Shown here: piece by piece, positions 1 through 13,256 of the stretch
Layout of the letters: the number at the start of each line of letters is the position of its first letter
How positions within the stretch are numbered: the first letter of the stretch is position 1
From: Urechis unicinctus
Taxonomy: Eukaryota > Annelida > Polychaeta > Xenopneusta > Urechidae
Direction: 5' to 3'
Length of the DNA: 64,000 nt
Assembly: GCA_034190875.2 (NCBI GenBank)
Contig: CM067348.1
Location: 29,353,986-29,417,985, forward strand
Program-made: the position numbers and the translations under genes
The notes under the pieces: model-generated
Seen by the model: only the letters and a program-made list of their open reading frames with translations
The model's database searches: none
What the model was told of the DNA's origin: nothing

Positions 1-994
1 GATGTAACAGACGACAATTCCTAGCGCTCATTATTCCAGTATTTGTAATGCAGTGTGCCTATTCAGTCAAAGTGCACAGCCATCTAGCAACGTTTGCTCA
101 CCTGACGACCTATTTAACAAGTATACTTTCTTGCCGACATTGGTGTAGTTCAATTAGGGTACATAGAAAATGCTAGTAGCCACCTACGTCAAGATCAATT
201 CACATGTTGCGAAAAGGTGGAGGCTGAGAATTGACATATATGGCCCATACAGTGAATGACATTGTCATAGCCTAGCATGCAATGCTTTTCATTTGGGTTA
301 TCAACATATTAGCTTTAGCTTAGCACTGTGTCATTAAACTGTTATCGTTAATGTAATGATTACGTGCTACGAATTCGCATAGTGCGCCTTCATCGCGAGG
401 AAGCACACCGATAACTAACACAGTATACGAAATAAATGTTTACACGAAAATGACTTCATGGTGGCGGCACGACCCCGCTCTGTCTCGTTAGGGAGGGGGA
501 GCAACCGCTTTTAAAAGAAGAAAACGTCATCTTAAGTGTATCGGCGCGAGCACATTCGACGTCGGCTGCGATGATGAACCATTGCATAATAGGATGTTAT
601 GAGCGACATCCCTGGCATAATGTGTCATTTGTTGTGCACGCACATCATCATGGCGCATTATATTAATCACGCTGTTTCCAGGTGATAGGATTATGCATAT
701 GGTTTATGTCCTATACACTAGGCGTCATACACCTAGCAGTATTTTACTTGTCTTTTCTCCTCTAGTTCCATTAATTGAATAGTAAAGGCTGGTGAATGTA
801 GCATTCAATTTTTCATTGATCAAAAACTGCCTGTCGTTCCCATTCGCACAAACCAAAACACACAGGCACCAAAACATCAATTAATTTATGCAGGGAAATG
901 TATGAGAATTTTTTAACATAGCAAACAACGTAAGTATGCGCAACGTTGCCCTAGTAATGCTCGTTTCCCCCACAAATAATGTCACGCCACAATA
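1..994. other. Unassigned AT-rich DNA, possibly tail of an earlier 7-kb monomer
   Basis: I see no gene, RNA or clear mobile element here. A weak match (the CTAGTTCCATT stretch near 765 against the one near 8010) suggests this is the decayed end of a monomer preceding U1, but spacing to the next shared anchor differs by almost 200 bp, so the link is tentative. Confidence 0.3.
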
Positions 995-3333
995 CATAAA
1001 CCACATTGGGCCGAAAGCCAGTCGACAGAAAGCTTTAGAGGATCCCATAAAGCTCATTTGATAATCACAGTCCATTTATCACAGAACGTCAAGGTGAAGT
1101 GAATATGTCGGCCTGTCACATAGGTAATGATCACTGTGATCCAACGCATCCGTCCGTAGGCAATTAACGGGATTAATGTAACACCTTGTAAGCCGTAGCC
1201 CATAGCCATAGTCGGAGATCGATAAATTCATTGATTACATCAATAGAGCGAAAAGGGGGGTACAAAAGGTACTTCCATGATGCATCATCTACTTGTATGT
1301 AACTTATAATGGCAATGGCTGAGTTCAGCAAAAATTATCGTTACAAATGCGGTTAAATCTTAATCAGTGACACAACTACTAATCGTACGACAATAGTCAA
1401 TGGAAAGAAGAATATGCACAGTGTATTTTATAACCGCCGCACAATTAATCTGTCAAATAAACATCCAGGCAGGTGCAAACAGCTGATAACATCACACACA
1501 CATATTTCGGGACAGTTTGACATGGATTTGTTTCCGCAGAGCGGTCAACATGTGCAACCTTAAAGTCATGTTATATGTGCCATCCGATATCACACATGTC
1601 TGAGGAAGACATCGGCAGAGCTAGTTTACAGCGACCTGCAGTTCTGCGGCGTAAATTGCCAGCACGCATGTAGAGACATATACATATATTGGGTTATAAT
1701 TTGCATGGCACTGTACTGCAGACAAACCATTGCAAATTTTTAAAAACAATTGGTAAATGCAGAATTGAACGCATCTAGAAAGGAGTAATGCAGAAATCTT
1801 TGGTGTTTTACATCGCCCATAGCACGTTGGTTGATCACTTTAGTGCTCATGCAAAGGCGATGACTTGTGACTCAATTTTAACTCATGATTCTGAATATGA
1901 CAAATGTCTCTGCAGCATGCAAAACCCTTATAAGGTGCTTGTTTGAATCGCATAACTATGAACAATAATGGAGCAAATACATACCGATGTAGTGCACAAG
2001 CCTCGTGGTTGAACATAAGTTCAAAAACATTGCATGTTGTTTAGTTATTAAAACACCCATACGGCAACCCAGATAGATTGTCTTCTAGACGTAGGTGTTT
2101 GGGCATTAGCTCCTCATTGATTGAGGCTCGCGGTACATGATGCAAAACCTTACGATGGCTTACGATGGGACACGTACCATGAATATCAACCATGCACGCA
2201 TTGATTTAGAATATTTGCCTGTCGACAATAACATTATTAACGCGACAATGTCTCTGAGTCTGAGAGGTACGGTTTTCTTCGAAGTCACCCACATTACACT
2301 TGCTCTTAAGCAGGTTTATCTTGCTATAAGTAAGTACAAAGTTTACATCATAAACGTAGTATGAATTGTTATTCTGTGTTTGCCTCATGAACAATCACCA
2401 CCGACGATTGAACAGAGCTGTGTGAAACTATACTTACCATCCCAACAATAGTAGCGTTCTTAATCTTTACAGCCATTAAGTAGATGATGCAGTGCCAAAA
2501 TCAGATCCTCAGCAAAGCAACCAAAATCGATTATTAATTTCACTCATCGATGTGTCATCTTATGGTAGTAAACTGCGCTCTCATATAGAGGCAAATTAGC
2601 TCTCTGAATATAATGGGTCATGCACGACTCACTGCATATTCGCACAAAACGTTTCTTTGATGCTATACCACTATGGCAGCGGTTTGTCGTGGCAGCTAGT
2701 TTATATTCTGTTCGATGAAGAAAGCCATGTAACCCCAACAATGAACCTGACTTTGCAACAGATTCATGTAGATAATTCACACCTGTCAGGGGTTTTGTTA
2801 TCAAATAATTCTGCTGATAAATCTATTACTGAATGAAAGGCTTAGCTAGCAACATTTGTAAAATGTCCTACAGTACATTATTAAGGATCATAATCATGGT
2901 CAGCTGTATAATCATCAGATAAATAGTTAAATCCCTTCAAGAAACCCTCGTGGACTTTATTCATGAGTGTAGTCAAAAGATGCATGAGAAAACTAAACAC
3001 ATAACACCAATCGTCTAACATCATAAAACCAAATGCATCTATAGTTATACGGATGCACGGGAATCACTACAATGGAGAGATATTACCACAAAGTACATTT
3101 CAACTGGAACAACGAGGCAGTATGAGCTGTAATAGGGACGTGTTTGGGCTGTCGTGATTATATTACGTCTAAACAAAGCAACCCGCATATATCACAGCAG
3201 ACAATGAACCATGAATTCCGCACATCACAGCGTTATTTAAAGGCCAAATGCATGTTAGTGATACATGCGCAGACGGGTAAAGAGTTGTCCCTCTTAATTA
3301 CCGTGGGATTGCTATAAGTGTATGTGTGTATTT

Positions 3334-3339
<6 letters not shown>

Positions 3340-3428
<89 letters not shown>

Positions 3429-3431
3429 GTA
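3340..3431. repeat. (TG)n microsatellite in U1
   Basis: About 90 bp of near-pure TG/GT with one interruption near 3396. The same tract, flanked by the same sequence, sits in U3 at 45086-45240, so it predates the split of the two copies and has since changed length. Confidence 0.95.
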
Positions 3432-6400
3432 TAAGGTGACTACTAAGCACATTGTAAGGCAATATTGATGAATGTATATCCTTTTGCTTTGGATTATTTA
3501 ATTGGATGATATAGAGACAATGCAACTCTGTATTGCGTATTACAAATTAAAGAAATAGGCTAAGAAGGTAGGTAGATTAAACTGGTATGACCCTTGAATA
3601 AAGACAGACGTACGCGATGCCAACTAGTTGTTCCCTTGTCTGGTCCGCCTCAGTAAACAGGAATCTTTCTAACAAAACATGCCATATTCCAATAATATAT
3701 GAGATACATGGATGGCAAATAACCAAACGGTCAGCGTTTATGCTGCCAAATGAAGTTGATGATTTAGAAATTATTCTGACACACGTAGCGCATCATCAAA
3801 TAAAAAGGTTCAGGTATGCCTATTTTATCCAGGCAAATAAATACAAAGTTACAAACATAAATTGCGCACAAAATGCGATTCATCAAAATAAATGCAACAC
3901 CATGCCACATAGAACAATATCAAAATGCATTAATACCCATGCCGTTATCTAATCTAATCTAGATCCCTAACGAACATTTTTGTACACCTAAAGCATCACT
4001 TAAATGGCCTTATAGTGTTACTATTGTAGTGAAATGCCCCATGTACGGGCGCGACGAGGCTTGAAAAAGAGTATTCAGCTGAATAAAGCCGGATATAGAG
4101 ATATATGCTTTGCTTATGACCTGCGTACGTAGGTCACTGACTTTAAGTTGCCAGAATGAATACTCATCAAGCATGCAGTACCTGAGATAATTCTGACCGG
4201 ATCCCTCTGTTCTTTCATCTTAAAGACTGAAATAGAGTATAATGCTGTCCATCTCATTAATTGGCCTAGTCATTGGCATTCAGTAATCACAAGGGCACAA
4301 AGTGTAATTAATCACATGTGATTCATCTAATCTAAAATCATGGCTATGACCATTTAGTGCATACGAATTCGAGGGAATGAATCACTACATACTCGTAGGT
4401 ACAATAGGTATCACGATATAGCCGAGTGACATTTAATGACGATCAAATCGAAGTATTATTACCGATATCAAATGACACACGTCGTAGGACGTTTACATCA
4501 TGTGCATTTAAATAAATGTTACCGGCCTCAAAATCTGTTAATGAAGATTGGCTTGGAGAATAGATGTAAGAAGAAGGACCTATTTACGAGCATGTCGAAC
4601 GCTTTCCCGACCACGATTGTGTCAATAATAGAATAACTGTGCACTTCCTCAAGTGATAAATTGATGTAATGTTCGTCTCAGGCTTAGCTGGGATAAACTC
4701 GATGGAGAGTAATCAAGTTTTATTACCATGTGCTCGTACAAGAACATGTTTCGTAGAAATTTCACGGAAATGTGGTACAGCAGCGAGCATTAGTCAAATA
4801 CGTGGGAACCATTGAGGTGCTTATGGCTAGTTTTACAATTCACCAATATGACCTCACCCTTTTATCAACTGAAGTGGTATTTGCTAAAAGTTGAATTCGA
4901 TCGCACCCCACAGCTGTATTGTGACCAATGGCTTAACTGCCTACCGAAGCAAAATACGCAGACCTATGTAGTAGAATAGAATATCAATGATAGATATAAA
5001 ATCATCAATTTATGATGAACCTAGGTTTAGTGGACCAATGCTCTGCGTAAGACGAACTATAACACATAGCTAACAGCTCCTGAATGGATGAACGAAGTAG
5101 CTTGTTGCTATGAACTGACAAGTAAAATGCGACGCATAGAGCTACACACTTAATCTAACCTTTATCATTTGGATTTTCTGAGGGCCAGCCACTACACGTT
5201 ATCATAAACATTAAATTATAAACGCTAATGACGTTTGATTCTAATCAATCTCACCCGCTACTTACGGCGCAAATTAAATCTACACTTGGCACCTATATGA
5301 TAATTATATCGGCAACATTCACTTATTCTGATGCGATGCGAGTGCGTTATGATATCACTCGCTCAGAAAGGAAATGATTACAAATATGGTCAGGCTACAA
5401 ACATTTATACTGTCTGGCATGACGCATATTGCATAAGTAATACAAACTTGAATGTCCTGAATAGTAACAACGTAATAGCAGCAGAAACCGACTGAAACAT
5501 AAAAACCGTGATCGGATATAAAACAAAGCAGCGCATGATGAAAGTACCCGATTGAATTTAACAAAAGCAAGGTAATCAATTTATTGGTCTTAAGGAAATC
5601 CTACTTCATTTGACACCGTCCCAAACTGTAAGAGCTTGTAGTGATTAGAATGGTGTCCTGGCACCAATCGCGCTACCGTATTCTCCAAAACACTGGCGTC
5701 GTTCTGTTTTCACCATATTATCCTACAGCATATATGTTATAAGGGCTCCTTACAATTGACCTATTTTGTCCAGTATGACATATCTCTTTAGAAGTGAGGC
5801 AGGTGCAAAAGGTGATAGCGATAGTTGTAAGCTCTGACGAAACGATGCTTCTAAAATGTCTAAAACAAATACGCAATAAGTATCTGTTGATATATAATTG
5901 CACAGACATTGTCGAAGTGAATGACGGAATGGTATTGCGTGTTTGACGAGCAATGCTTGGAATGGTGCATCGTTGCTGGTTAGAACTGTGATAATTAGCA
6001 AATTGTATTGTCAACAGGTAACATGGAAAAAGTATGTGAAAATAAGCCGATCTAAACGCACAGAACAGCAATGCGATAAACATCATCGACCTGGTAATGT
6101 ATTTCAACCAACATTTAAGCTTATTCTTAGATTACACTAATAGTGCCAATCAAATAAAAATTCAAACGAAAGTTATGAATCATATGTTTGGTCATTCATC
6201 ATGACCCGTAATTGAGTTGCAAAAAAACACATGATATCATGACGTCCAGTAAAGTACTATATCAGTCATAACATCTGAACGAGCCATGCACACCAGATGA
6301 ACTCCATAAACAGTGACAGGACAAACACAGATAATGGTCATTTGACATATTGCTGACACAGTTTATTGAGTTGTCCTTAGATAATCGCATGGCACACCAC

Positions 6401-7832
6401 CAAGCACCAAGCGCTCAACAATCATGCAATGGTTATTGAAAGTATATAGTCAACCCTTACAAATTGCCAAAATCCCATTACGTATGTTAATATCTGAATA
6501 AAAGGCTGATGTAAAAAGCTGTTACAAGGCTCATTGTTAGATAGGTAAATTTCACGTGCAAGCGCCATGCAAGCGTCATCCACGTCTTTACGGAGCCGAG
6601 ACAATCTTCAATGTCCATAATATTGATGATAAGTGAATGTCAAAACGGTGGAAACATGAATACCCCTGATCTGCCACTAGCAAAGTACATTATATTTCCT
6701 AATTTACAGGAGCCATTAGATTTGTTCAGGGGATACCACGAAAAAATATTGCAGTGATGCATCCAAGTGTAACAGGCCCGTTAATCAACGCGTTGTCACA
6801 GCAAGATTATCCGCAAGGGAACGATAAATCCAATAATGTCCATGCACTTTATGGCTGTCTGAGCCAGTCAATAAACCAAGCTGCCATCAGTTAGAAATAT
6901 ATTTACTCAAACAATTAATGTCTAACTGTGCGCCGCAGATGCAATGAACACGGCACCAAAACATATAACTGCCAAGAAATTAACAAATAAATCGTAATCA
7001 CGGCCATCGTTAAACATTCAATCACTAATAAGATCCGGAACACCAAATGTGCTCTATTTGTGCGCATTATTCGATTCCAGCTGATTACCAAGGCTGCGCA
7101 AAAACATTGGCAGTTACGGTGATTGAAAATTGGAATTAAGCCAACATTCAATTGAAACGCTGACTTTGCACATCATTTTTTGTTCATTTTATTGCCGTAA
7201 GTGTTGTACGTACGAACAATGTATAGCTTAGGAATATAGGAATATAGGACATGTGAAAAATGTACTGCAGTGAAATTAAATATATCAAGTGGGAGAGAAA
7301 GCAATATGATTGTCCATGTTAAAATCAATATTGTCCAATAGTACGAGATCAGCTTATATTTCTTTGCAAACCAGAATCACTCATTTCAACTAATCCGCAG
7401 AATGAAATTGCCTGATGTTACAAGTGCTAAGCTATATAACTCTTTGCTCAACGACCGAAGAATAGTTTATCAAATAGCAGTTAGTTTATGTGATCTTCCA
7501 TTCTAGCAGCATACAATGTACTATGTGTGACTGTAGAATCGGTCAATAAGTGCACTCAATGATATTGCAATTTCCACGCTGTCCAATAGTCCCTTCAATT
7601 GTGATGTGAAGGTACAAAGGTGAATATAATTGCGAAAATATAGCACACTCAAGCAAGTTATCTACATTATGAAGATTGGCATTTTACATGGCAAATATTG
7701 TTATCCTCAGTGGCCTGCCGTGAATTCGACTCAATTTAATGCTAACAAGGAGAGACAGCAGCGTTGTACCGCGTTAAGGCTGCCACTGTTCAGCAACAAT
7801 ATATTTACTTGTACCGGGGCAATAGAATTGGC

Positions 7833-7900
7833 GCGATGCTGACTGATGCAGGGCATTACCATACACTGTGTTCAGCTAAACGGGGACTGTATGTTGGTAC
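7833..7900. other. 68-bp block identical between U1 and U3
   Basis: This block is identical to 49735-49802 although surrounding sequence in the two monomers differs by roughly 5-15%. It lies in short open frames, but substitutions on either side change amino acids, so a protein explanation is weak. It may be chance, local gene conversion or a constrained non-coding element. Confidence 0.5.
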
Positions 7901-8074
7901 GGTCTTCATCATTGCCTGTCTATATAGATTAAGTTTTACTTCTCACCAATACGAGATTATTTTATCTTGTCTGTACTTGCATCATGGCATATTTAGTATA
8001 CATCTTTCCTAGTTCCATTGTTTCACAGGTGCATACCGATGTCAGCACATCCTTTGACGACGTTGCGATTACAT

Positions 8075-11000
8075 TGGGACGACAGCCACGCGACAGATGA
8101 CTTTGACAGATCCCGTTATGCTCATTTCATTTTCGCAGTCCATTTGTCCATTTGTCATAATACGTATCAAGTGTCAGTTATCAGGTTATAGTCGAAGAAT
8201 GTTGACCAAATTCTCTTCAATCAGGTTTCTCCAAAACTTTGCATTTAGTTTGTAGGCCAAAAGGACCGCTGGCTACACAGACATGTTTAGTGTAAGGGGA
8301 TATGCAGTCAACTTGCTCATATTGCCAGCACACATGTGCATACATGTTGGCAAAGCCACAGATATTGTGCTATAATATGTAAGCATTGCGCTTCCGACAC
8401 TTATATTGCCAATTCAGGTTAACTATAGGTCAATTAAGGCATCTAGAAAGGTGATCATATGAAGAAATGATTTGTGTTTTCTATCGCAAATATAATTTGG
8501 ATTGTTGTAATGACTGCCCCGAATAATGACCCATTTCTTGTACATCGCAATAAAAACTTGGCGCCGTGCAACATTCGTACCACATATTGCAGATACAATA
8601 ACGTTATTAAGAGTAGATTCGGTTAGGGTTTAAAATTAGCATCTAGTCGTAAAAAATGTCAAAATACGAGTTGGGCGTGTGGCTTCATTGGCAAACTAAG
8701 CTTAATTCAATATTCTGAACTGAAAACTTTCCATATAAAGTTAAGACATGTTTATCTAACATCAAAAGACATAATGTGTATCTATTTATGAGTTCGCTCA
8801 TAATTTACCCGTACACAGATAGACAATATCATTGTCGGTTAAGTTATGTACGAACCATCTCCATGACTGCGCACACAGGGAGTCGTATTGTTGTAGGAGT
8901 TTAAGAGACACTCTGGTCATGTGCTCCTTATTGACTGACGTTTATGGGGCATATTGCAAAACCCGATCAAAAAGTACAAAGATGGGACAATGTCATGAGC
9001 CTCGAACTGTACTGTAACCATAAACACGTTCACTGACATTCCTGTTTGTGCAAACTGATCACCTATGCAAGCTCATTGAACTACAGGAAAGAATACAAAG
9101 CATTAAAAATGACCTACTCTTTTCGAGCAACTGCCATGTGCGTATGGCTGCATACTTAGTGAGCGATCTTCATATTCACTAAAGCATTCTGATAGGTCTT
9201 GCAGCAGAGCAGCTTGGTCATTTAATCATGCAAGGCATTCGACGTTTGTATCATACATTTAGCATGAAATGTAATTTTGTGTTTGTAGCATGAATAATCA
9301 CCTATGACGAATCGACGCAGCTTTTTGTAACATGACAAACCATCTCCATAATGGTAGCATTATAAATCACCACATTGATTAAGCAGATGATGCCGGGAAT
9401 TAATCGGGTCTTCAGCAAAGTAATTAACATAAATTACTAATTGCACTGATTGATGGCACTATGCTCTCACCATGATCTAAAGGAAGCTATGCCCTGTGAG
9501 TATGTTTATAGGTCATGGAAATTCATTGTTCTGGCCATATTGAGGAAACTATGATACTCCCACAATTGATTTGGTTTTGCAACTAGTCGCGGTGAGTATT
9601 GACACCAGTCAAGGTATTTGTTATCAAATATTACCGATTGTTGACTATTAACTCAAAATTGGACTTGCGACACTAGTATAATGCAGTGTCCTGCTACACA
9701 CAATAAGGGAGAATATCATCATGCCTGGCGCCTGAAAAAAGTGTGGCAATTATCTTTGTCTGATTGACTAACACCCACCACGTACAGCCGGATATGTTGT
9801 TCTGGTGAATACTTAAAATAAACCGGGTGCTCAGCGCCAATTAAGCAGAAGATTGGCTCTAAGGATAAAAATGTGGATTGCTGGTAGCAAATAAGGCAAC
9901 TTGAGTGCCGCTCCGAAGTGAAGCTTAAATTATTTACTAACCAAATGCATAGCATCTTTTTCATTTGTCCAATGTTCAACTGTCGGAGAAAAGTTTGACG
10001 ATTTCGAGAAAATCCTGTCTTGCTGACTTAGTAAACTGATGTGATGCACGTTCAATTTTCGCAATACGAGATTCGGCCAAAATGATAAAACCATGTGGAT
10101 TTTCAGCCGTACTGATGCAATGGCAATCGCAATAATAGACAGGAATTACCAAGCTACACTTGTCCTGGTACACAGAGTAATATTATACAAGAATCACACC
10201 TCATTTATTCAACCATCAATATATTAATCTAACTGGAGTCGGTTGTCTAAGCTGAAGAGATATGCTAGTGATTCATGCACTGGATATGCAATGAGCGGAT
10301 ATTCATTCTAAAGCCGCGTGTGCAACATAATTCAATAAAACAGTCACTTATGATGACAGTTGTTATCAGTATTGATGACGCGAAAACTAACCATACATTT
10401 CGTACATTACTGAAACAACAACCCATGCTCGCTTCAGCTACATGATAATACGAGGCAACTGGCTGGCATAATGAAGATATATCGATGTGAGCTTTGTTGT
10501 TAAAATGGCAAACATAATCTGATGACGTATGCCATTCAACACACTATGAATAGACAACATGACGGCTGCTTTGGCCGAAAATTGTGACGGCATTTTATCG
10601 GCAATTTCCTATAATTTGATGCGATTTATGGATATTGTGTAGCTACGGAATTTCGTGATCTATATTCATTGTCATTACATCGCAAATCTGTTTTTTCAAA
10701 CAGTCAGTACTCGTGAATGTGTTTGCATGAGTTATTATGTAACCGATATTTGCTTATCCCTACAACATAGTGGTTACGTTATACGTGGATTTGCAAAGAC
10801 CATATGCAATTTTGAATGAAGGCTATACTAGCAATATTTTTTATTGTGAATAGCATTTAAAGAAACTAGGCAGAAAGTGAGATGTCCTATCGGACGAAGA
10901 AGTGCCTAGGATAAGAACATCGTTGGATATTAAACGAAATATTAGACCCAGTCTCACCACAAATATCCCATGTGTGTGTTCACATAACGTCATTACCACT

Positions 11001-12316
11001 ACTGTGTCGACCATACAACACATCCGAACTTTGTGGCTTGCGCTGTGCACCCCCAAAGCGGGTATTCCAAACGACTTCGAAGCATTAATTCATACGAAGT
11101 GTGAATTACGGCATTATTTGAGGTAACTGTTATGTCTTTCTTTGGTGACAAAGCTATGGGAACTGCCGTTGAAAGATAGTGAAAAGCAAATCATCAAAAG
11201 CCTTAATCATACTGTGTTAGTCAAAACTGCCATCAAGACTTACGATCGTGTAATGTCGGTTAAGCAAATAACATATCTGAGCATTTGAGAGTGTTTTCGA
11301 CCTATAAATATGTCCTTTCAAATTTACGTGTGTGCATATGTGTAGTACAATCCATAAGTGTCTTTTTTTAAACATGATTTGTCGTTGTTTAATTATGTAT
11401 ATTATTGTTTCAATAGTCCATACCCCTTCTGAGTCGATAAGCATATTTTATATGTATGTTGTGTGCCCTGCAGTTAGGACGAAGAGCTTTATTGCAGTAA
11501 TCCTGGCACTGTGCTATGCACTCACCGCTATACACGCGCATGCATTGTTAAGTCATGGGGACAGAGTTAGGTAATAATGAATAATTATAGGATAAGATAT
11601 CAATGGCCAAGCACTTCATACAGGTCACCCAGTGATGAAAGGGTAATTATGCTATTGCCAGCATCATCATGTCGCTGTTGGTCATCGCTGTAAATTGTTG
11701 CAAAGCTTTGTATCTAAGAGCAGCAAATGTATCGTCGACAGAAACATAGAATATTCTAGAACATAACGGCTAGACGTACATGACCACACCATATACCGGA
11801 TTTGGTTTTCATTCAAACGGCTGGGAACACATTACATCAAAGTAGAAATTACCGCATGAAATATGGTTTTTAAATGCGCCTCATGCCATTTTTATAGTGT
11901 TATCATGCGCGTCGTGACAATTCCATCTTGAAAATGGGGTGTAAAAATGTGCCTATCGAATACAGATAAAATATCGTATTAACATTTTAGATGTCTTCCT
12001 CTATTGATTTTGAATTAGCATGAAAAACAACCGCAATGATAAATGGCTTCTTTCATTTACAACCATTAATGACTCAATGCTCATCATTCCGTAAAAACAA
12101 GATTATTCTTTACATAGAGGATAAAGTGCATTAACCAGGTCGTAAGCAAAGCAAAGAACGGCAATTACTAGATTTGCGGCTTCATGCAACACCTTCCTGG
12201 GCGTACACTGTCGCCAAGGTTTGAAGGTGCATAAGCCCTCCGAATATTTTGACAAGTCATTGCCCTCGATAAGAAGCTTTTCTAAAATGCAGTGCGACCA
12301 TTTCAGTTCCTTGTGT
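8075..12316 (+). repeat. Long repeat monomer U2 (about 4.2 kb, shorter)
   Basis: U2 follows U1 directly. Its beginning matches the beginning of U1: the stretch at 8070-8160 pairs with 1005-1080, 8325 with 1650, 8950 with 2140, 9350 with 2440, 9585 with 2770 and 9680 with 2865, at high divergence. From 8325 onward it is nearly the same as U4 (58947-63052), at about 3% substitutions. Similarity to U4 stops abruptly after CAGTTCCTTGT at 12316. Frames shared with U4, such as 10902-11126, carry about two silent and six amino-acid-changing differences, the pattern expected of non-coding DNA. U4 has about 90 bp (62216-62305) that U2 lacks. Confidence 0.75.
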
Positions 12317-12504
12317 TTTGGCTTGGGGTTTTTCAAATATTATCTGTAAGTCAGATTATTGAAATCATCTGATTTTAACCTCAAATGTCAGTGAGTCACA
12401 TAAAAGAAATAATGTGTACAATAATATCGGCATGGAAAGAAACCCGAATCATATTACTGTGCGTTGGTGTAACTCCAATAACATTACATTAACCACAATA
12501 CCTT
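12317..12504. other. Unassigned DNA after the U2 breakpoint
   Basis: Sequence after the sharp end of U2/U4 similarity. I see nothing recognisable in it. Confidence 0.3.
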
Positions 12505-13076
12505 GTGTAAAAGCCATTGCTGCCGTTAATGGGTATGCACATAATATAACGTAAATGGAAATTACTCTACATAATGTTTGATGCTGCTAGAATGCATTTG
12601 AATTGACCATCTCAGTAGTATCTGTAAATATGTAAAGTATTATTCCGCAGACATGTACTCATAAATATATTGTGAACGCAGAAAAACAAGAAAAAACATT
12701 CATTCAACGCGTAATAAGAATGTCTTCGTGCTGTGCTGTTCGGGGGGTTACGTGTGGCGTATTAGTATGTTGCGTCATGTGTAAAATGCTGTGCGCCATG
12801 CCGTTAATGGGTATGCACATAATATAACGTAAATGGAAATTACTCTACATAATGTTTGATGCTGCTAGAATGCATTTGAATTGACCATCTCAGTAGTATC
12901 TGTAAATATGTAAAGTATTATTCCGCAGACATGTTAGCATACTCATAAATAGATATTGTGAGCACGCAGAAACAAGAAAAAACATTCATTCAACGCGTAA
13001 TTGAAGAATGTCTGATGTGCAAGGACAATTCGTGCTGTGCTGTTCGGGGGTTACCGTGGCGTATTAGTATGTTGCG
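12505..13076. repeat. 278-bp tandem duplication (two copies)
   Basis: The first copy runs about 12505-12778 and the second about 12779-13076; GCCGTTAATGGG starts at 12522 and again at 12800. The first 150 bases of the copies are essentially identical, while the last third differs almost only by insertions and deletions of 1-15 bases, the first copy being the shorter. Such an indel-only pattern is typical of unpolished long reads, so one copy may be an assembly artefact. Confidence 0.85.
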
Positions 13077-13256
13077 TCACGTTTCCAACATAAGCTGTAT
13101 GATTATACATCATATTAAGCTCTGTTAAAGGACATGTGTTTATCTTAACTGATTTATTTGCTTATTCGTTCTCGTGTGTTTTGTTGCTGTTGTATTAAAT
13201 AATAATTGTTCCTGTACACATGCTGTGCGAAAATAAAAAGTATTATTATTATTCAA
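13077..13256 (+). mobile_element. Possible LINE 3' tail
   Basis: The stretch ends with AATAAA at 13232-13237, followed directly by a short TAT-repeat (13240-13253). A polyadenylation signal next to a short simple-repeat tail resembles the 3' ends of CR1/L2/I-type LINEs. No reverse transcriptase reading frame lies upstream, so at most this is a 5'-truncated copy. It could equally be an ordinary AT-rich gene end. Confidence 0.25.

Larger units (their letters stand above)
995..8074 (+). repeat. Long repeat monomer U1 (about 7.1 kb)
   Basis: This is one copy of a long repeat family. Its whole length can be followed in U3 (42990-49972) in the same order: for example 1400 pairs with 43020, 2140 with 43770, 3040 with 44740, 5000 with 46760, 6180 with 48130, 7020 with 48910 and 7770 with 49670. 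Divergence looks like roughly 10-15% with many small indels. U3 lacks about 370 bp (about 3500-3870 here) and carries an extra 240 bp near 46465-46710. Reading frames are short, and those shared with U3 differ mostly by amino-acid-changing substitutions, so I see no sign of selection on a protein. The left limit is set where the start of U2 (8075) aligns, which makes the monomer period about 7.08 kb. What the monomer is remains unknown: satellite-like unit, duplicated intergenic DNA or a non-autonomous element. Confidence 0.75.

Noticed and set aside
7764-8012. Possible small protein shared by U1 and U3
   Set aside because: It needs a non-ATG start, most substitutions are amino-acid-changing, and the ends of the frames differ.
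9976-10173. 65-codon minus-strand frame shared with 60649-60846
   Set aside because: Almost all differences between the copies alter the residue; no known motif.
10902-11126. 74-codon frame kept open in both U2 and U4 (61574-61798)
   Set aside because: Of eight base differences about six change the amino acid, which is the neutral expectation; the near identity of the two copies alone keeps the frame open.
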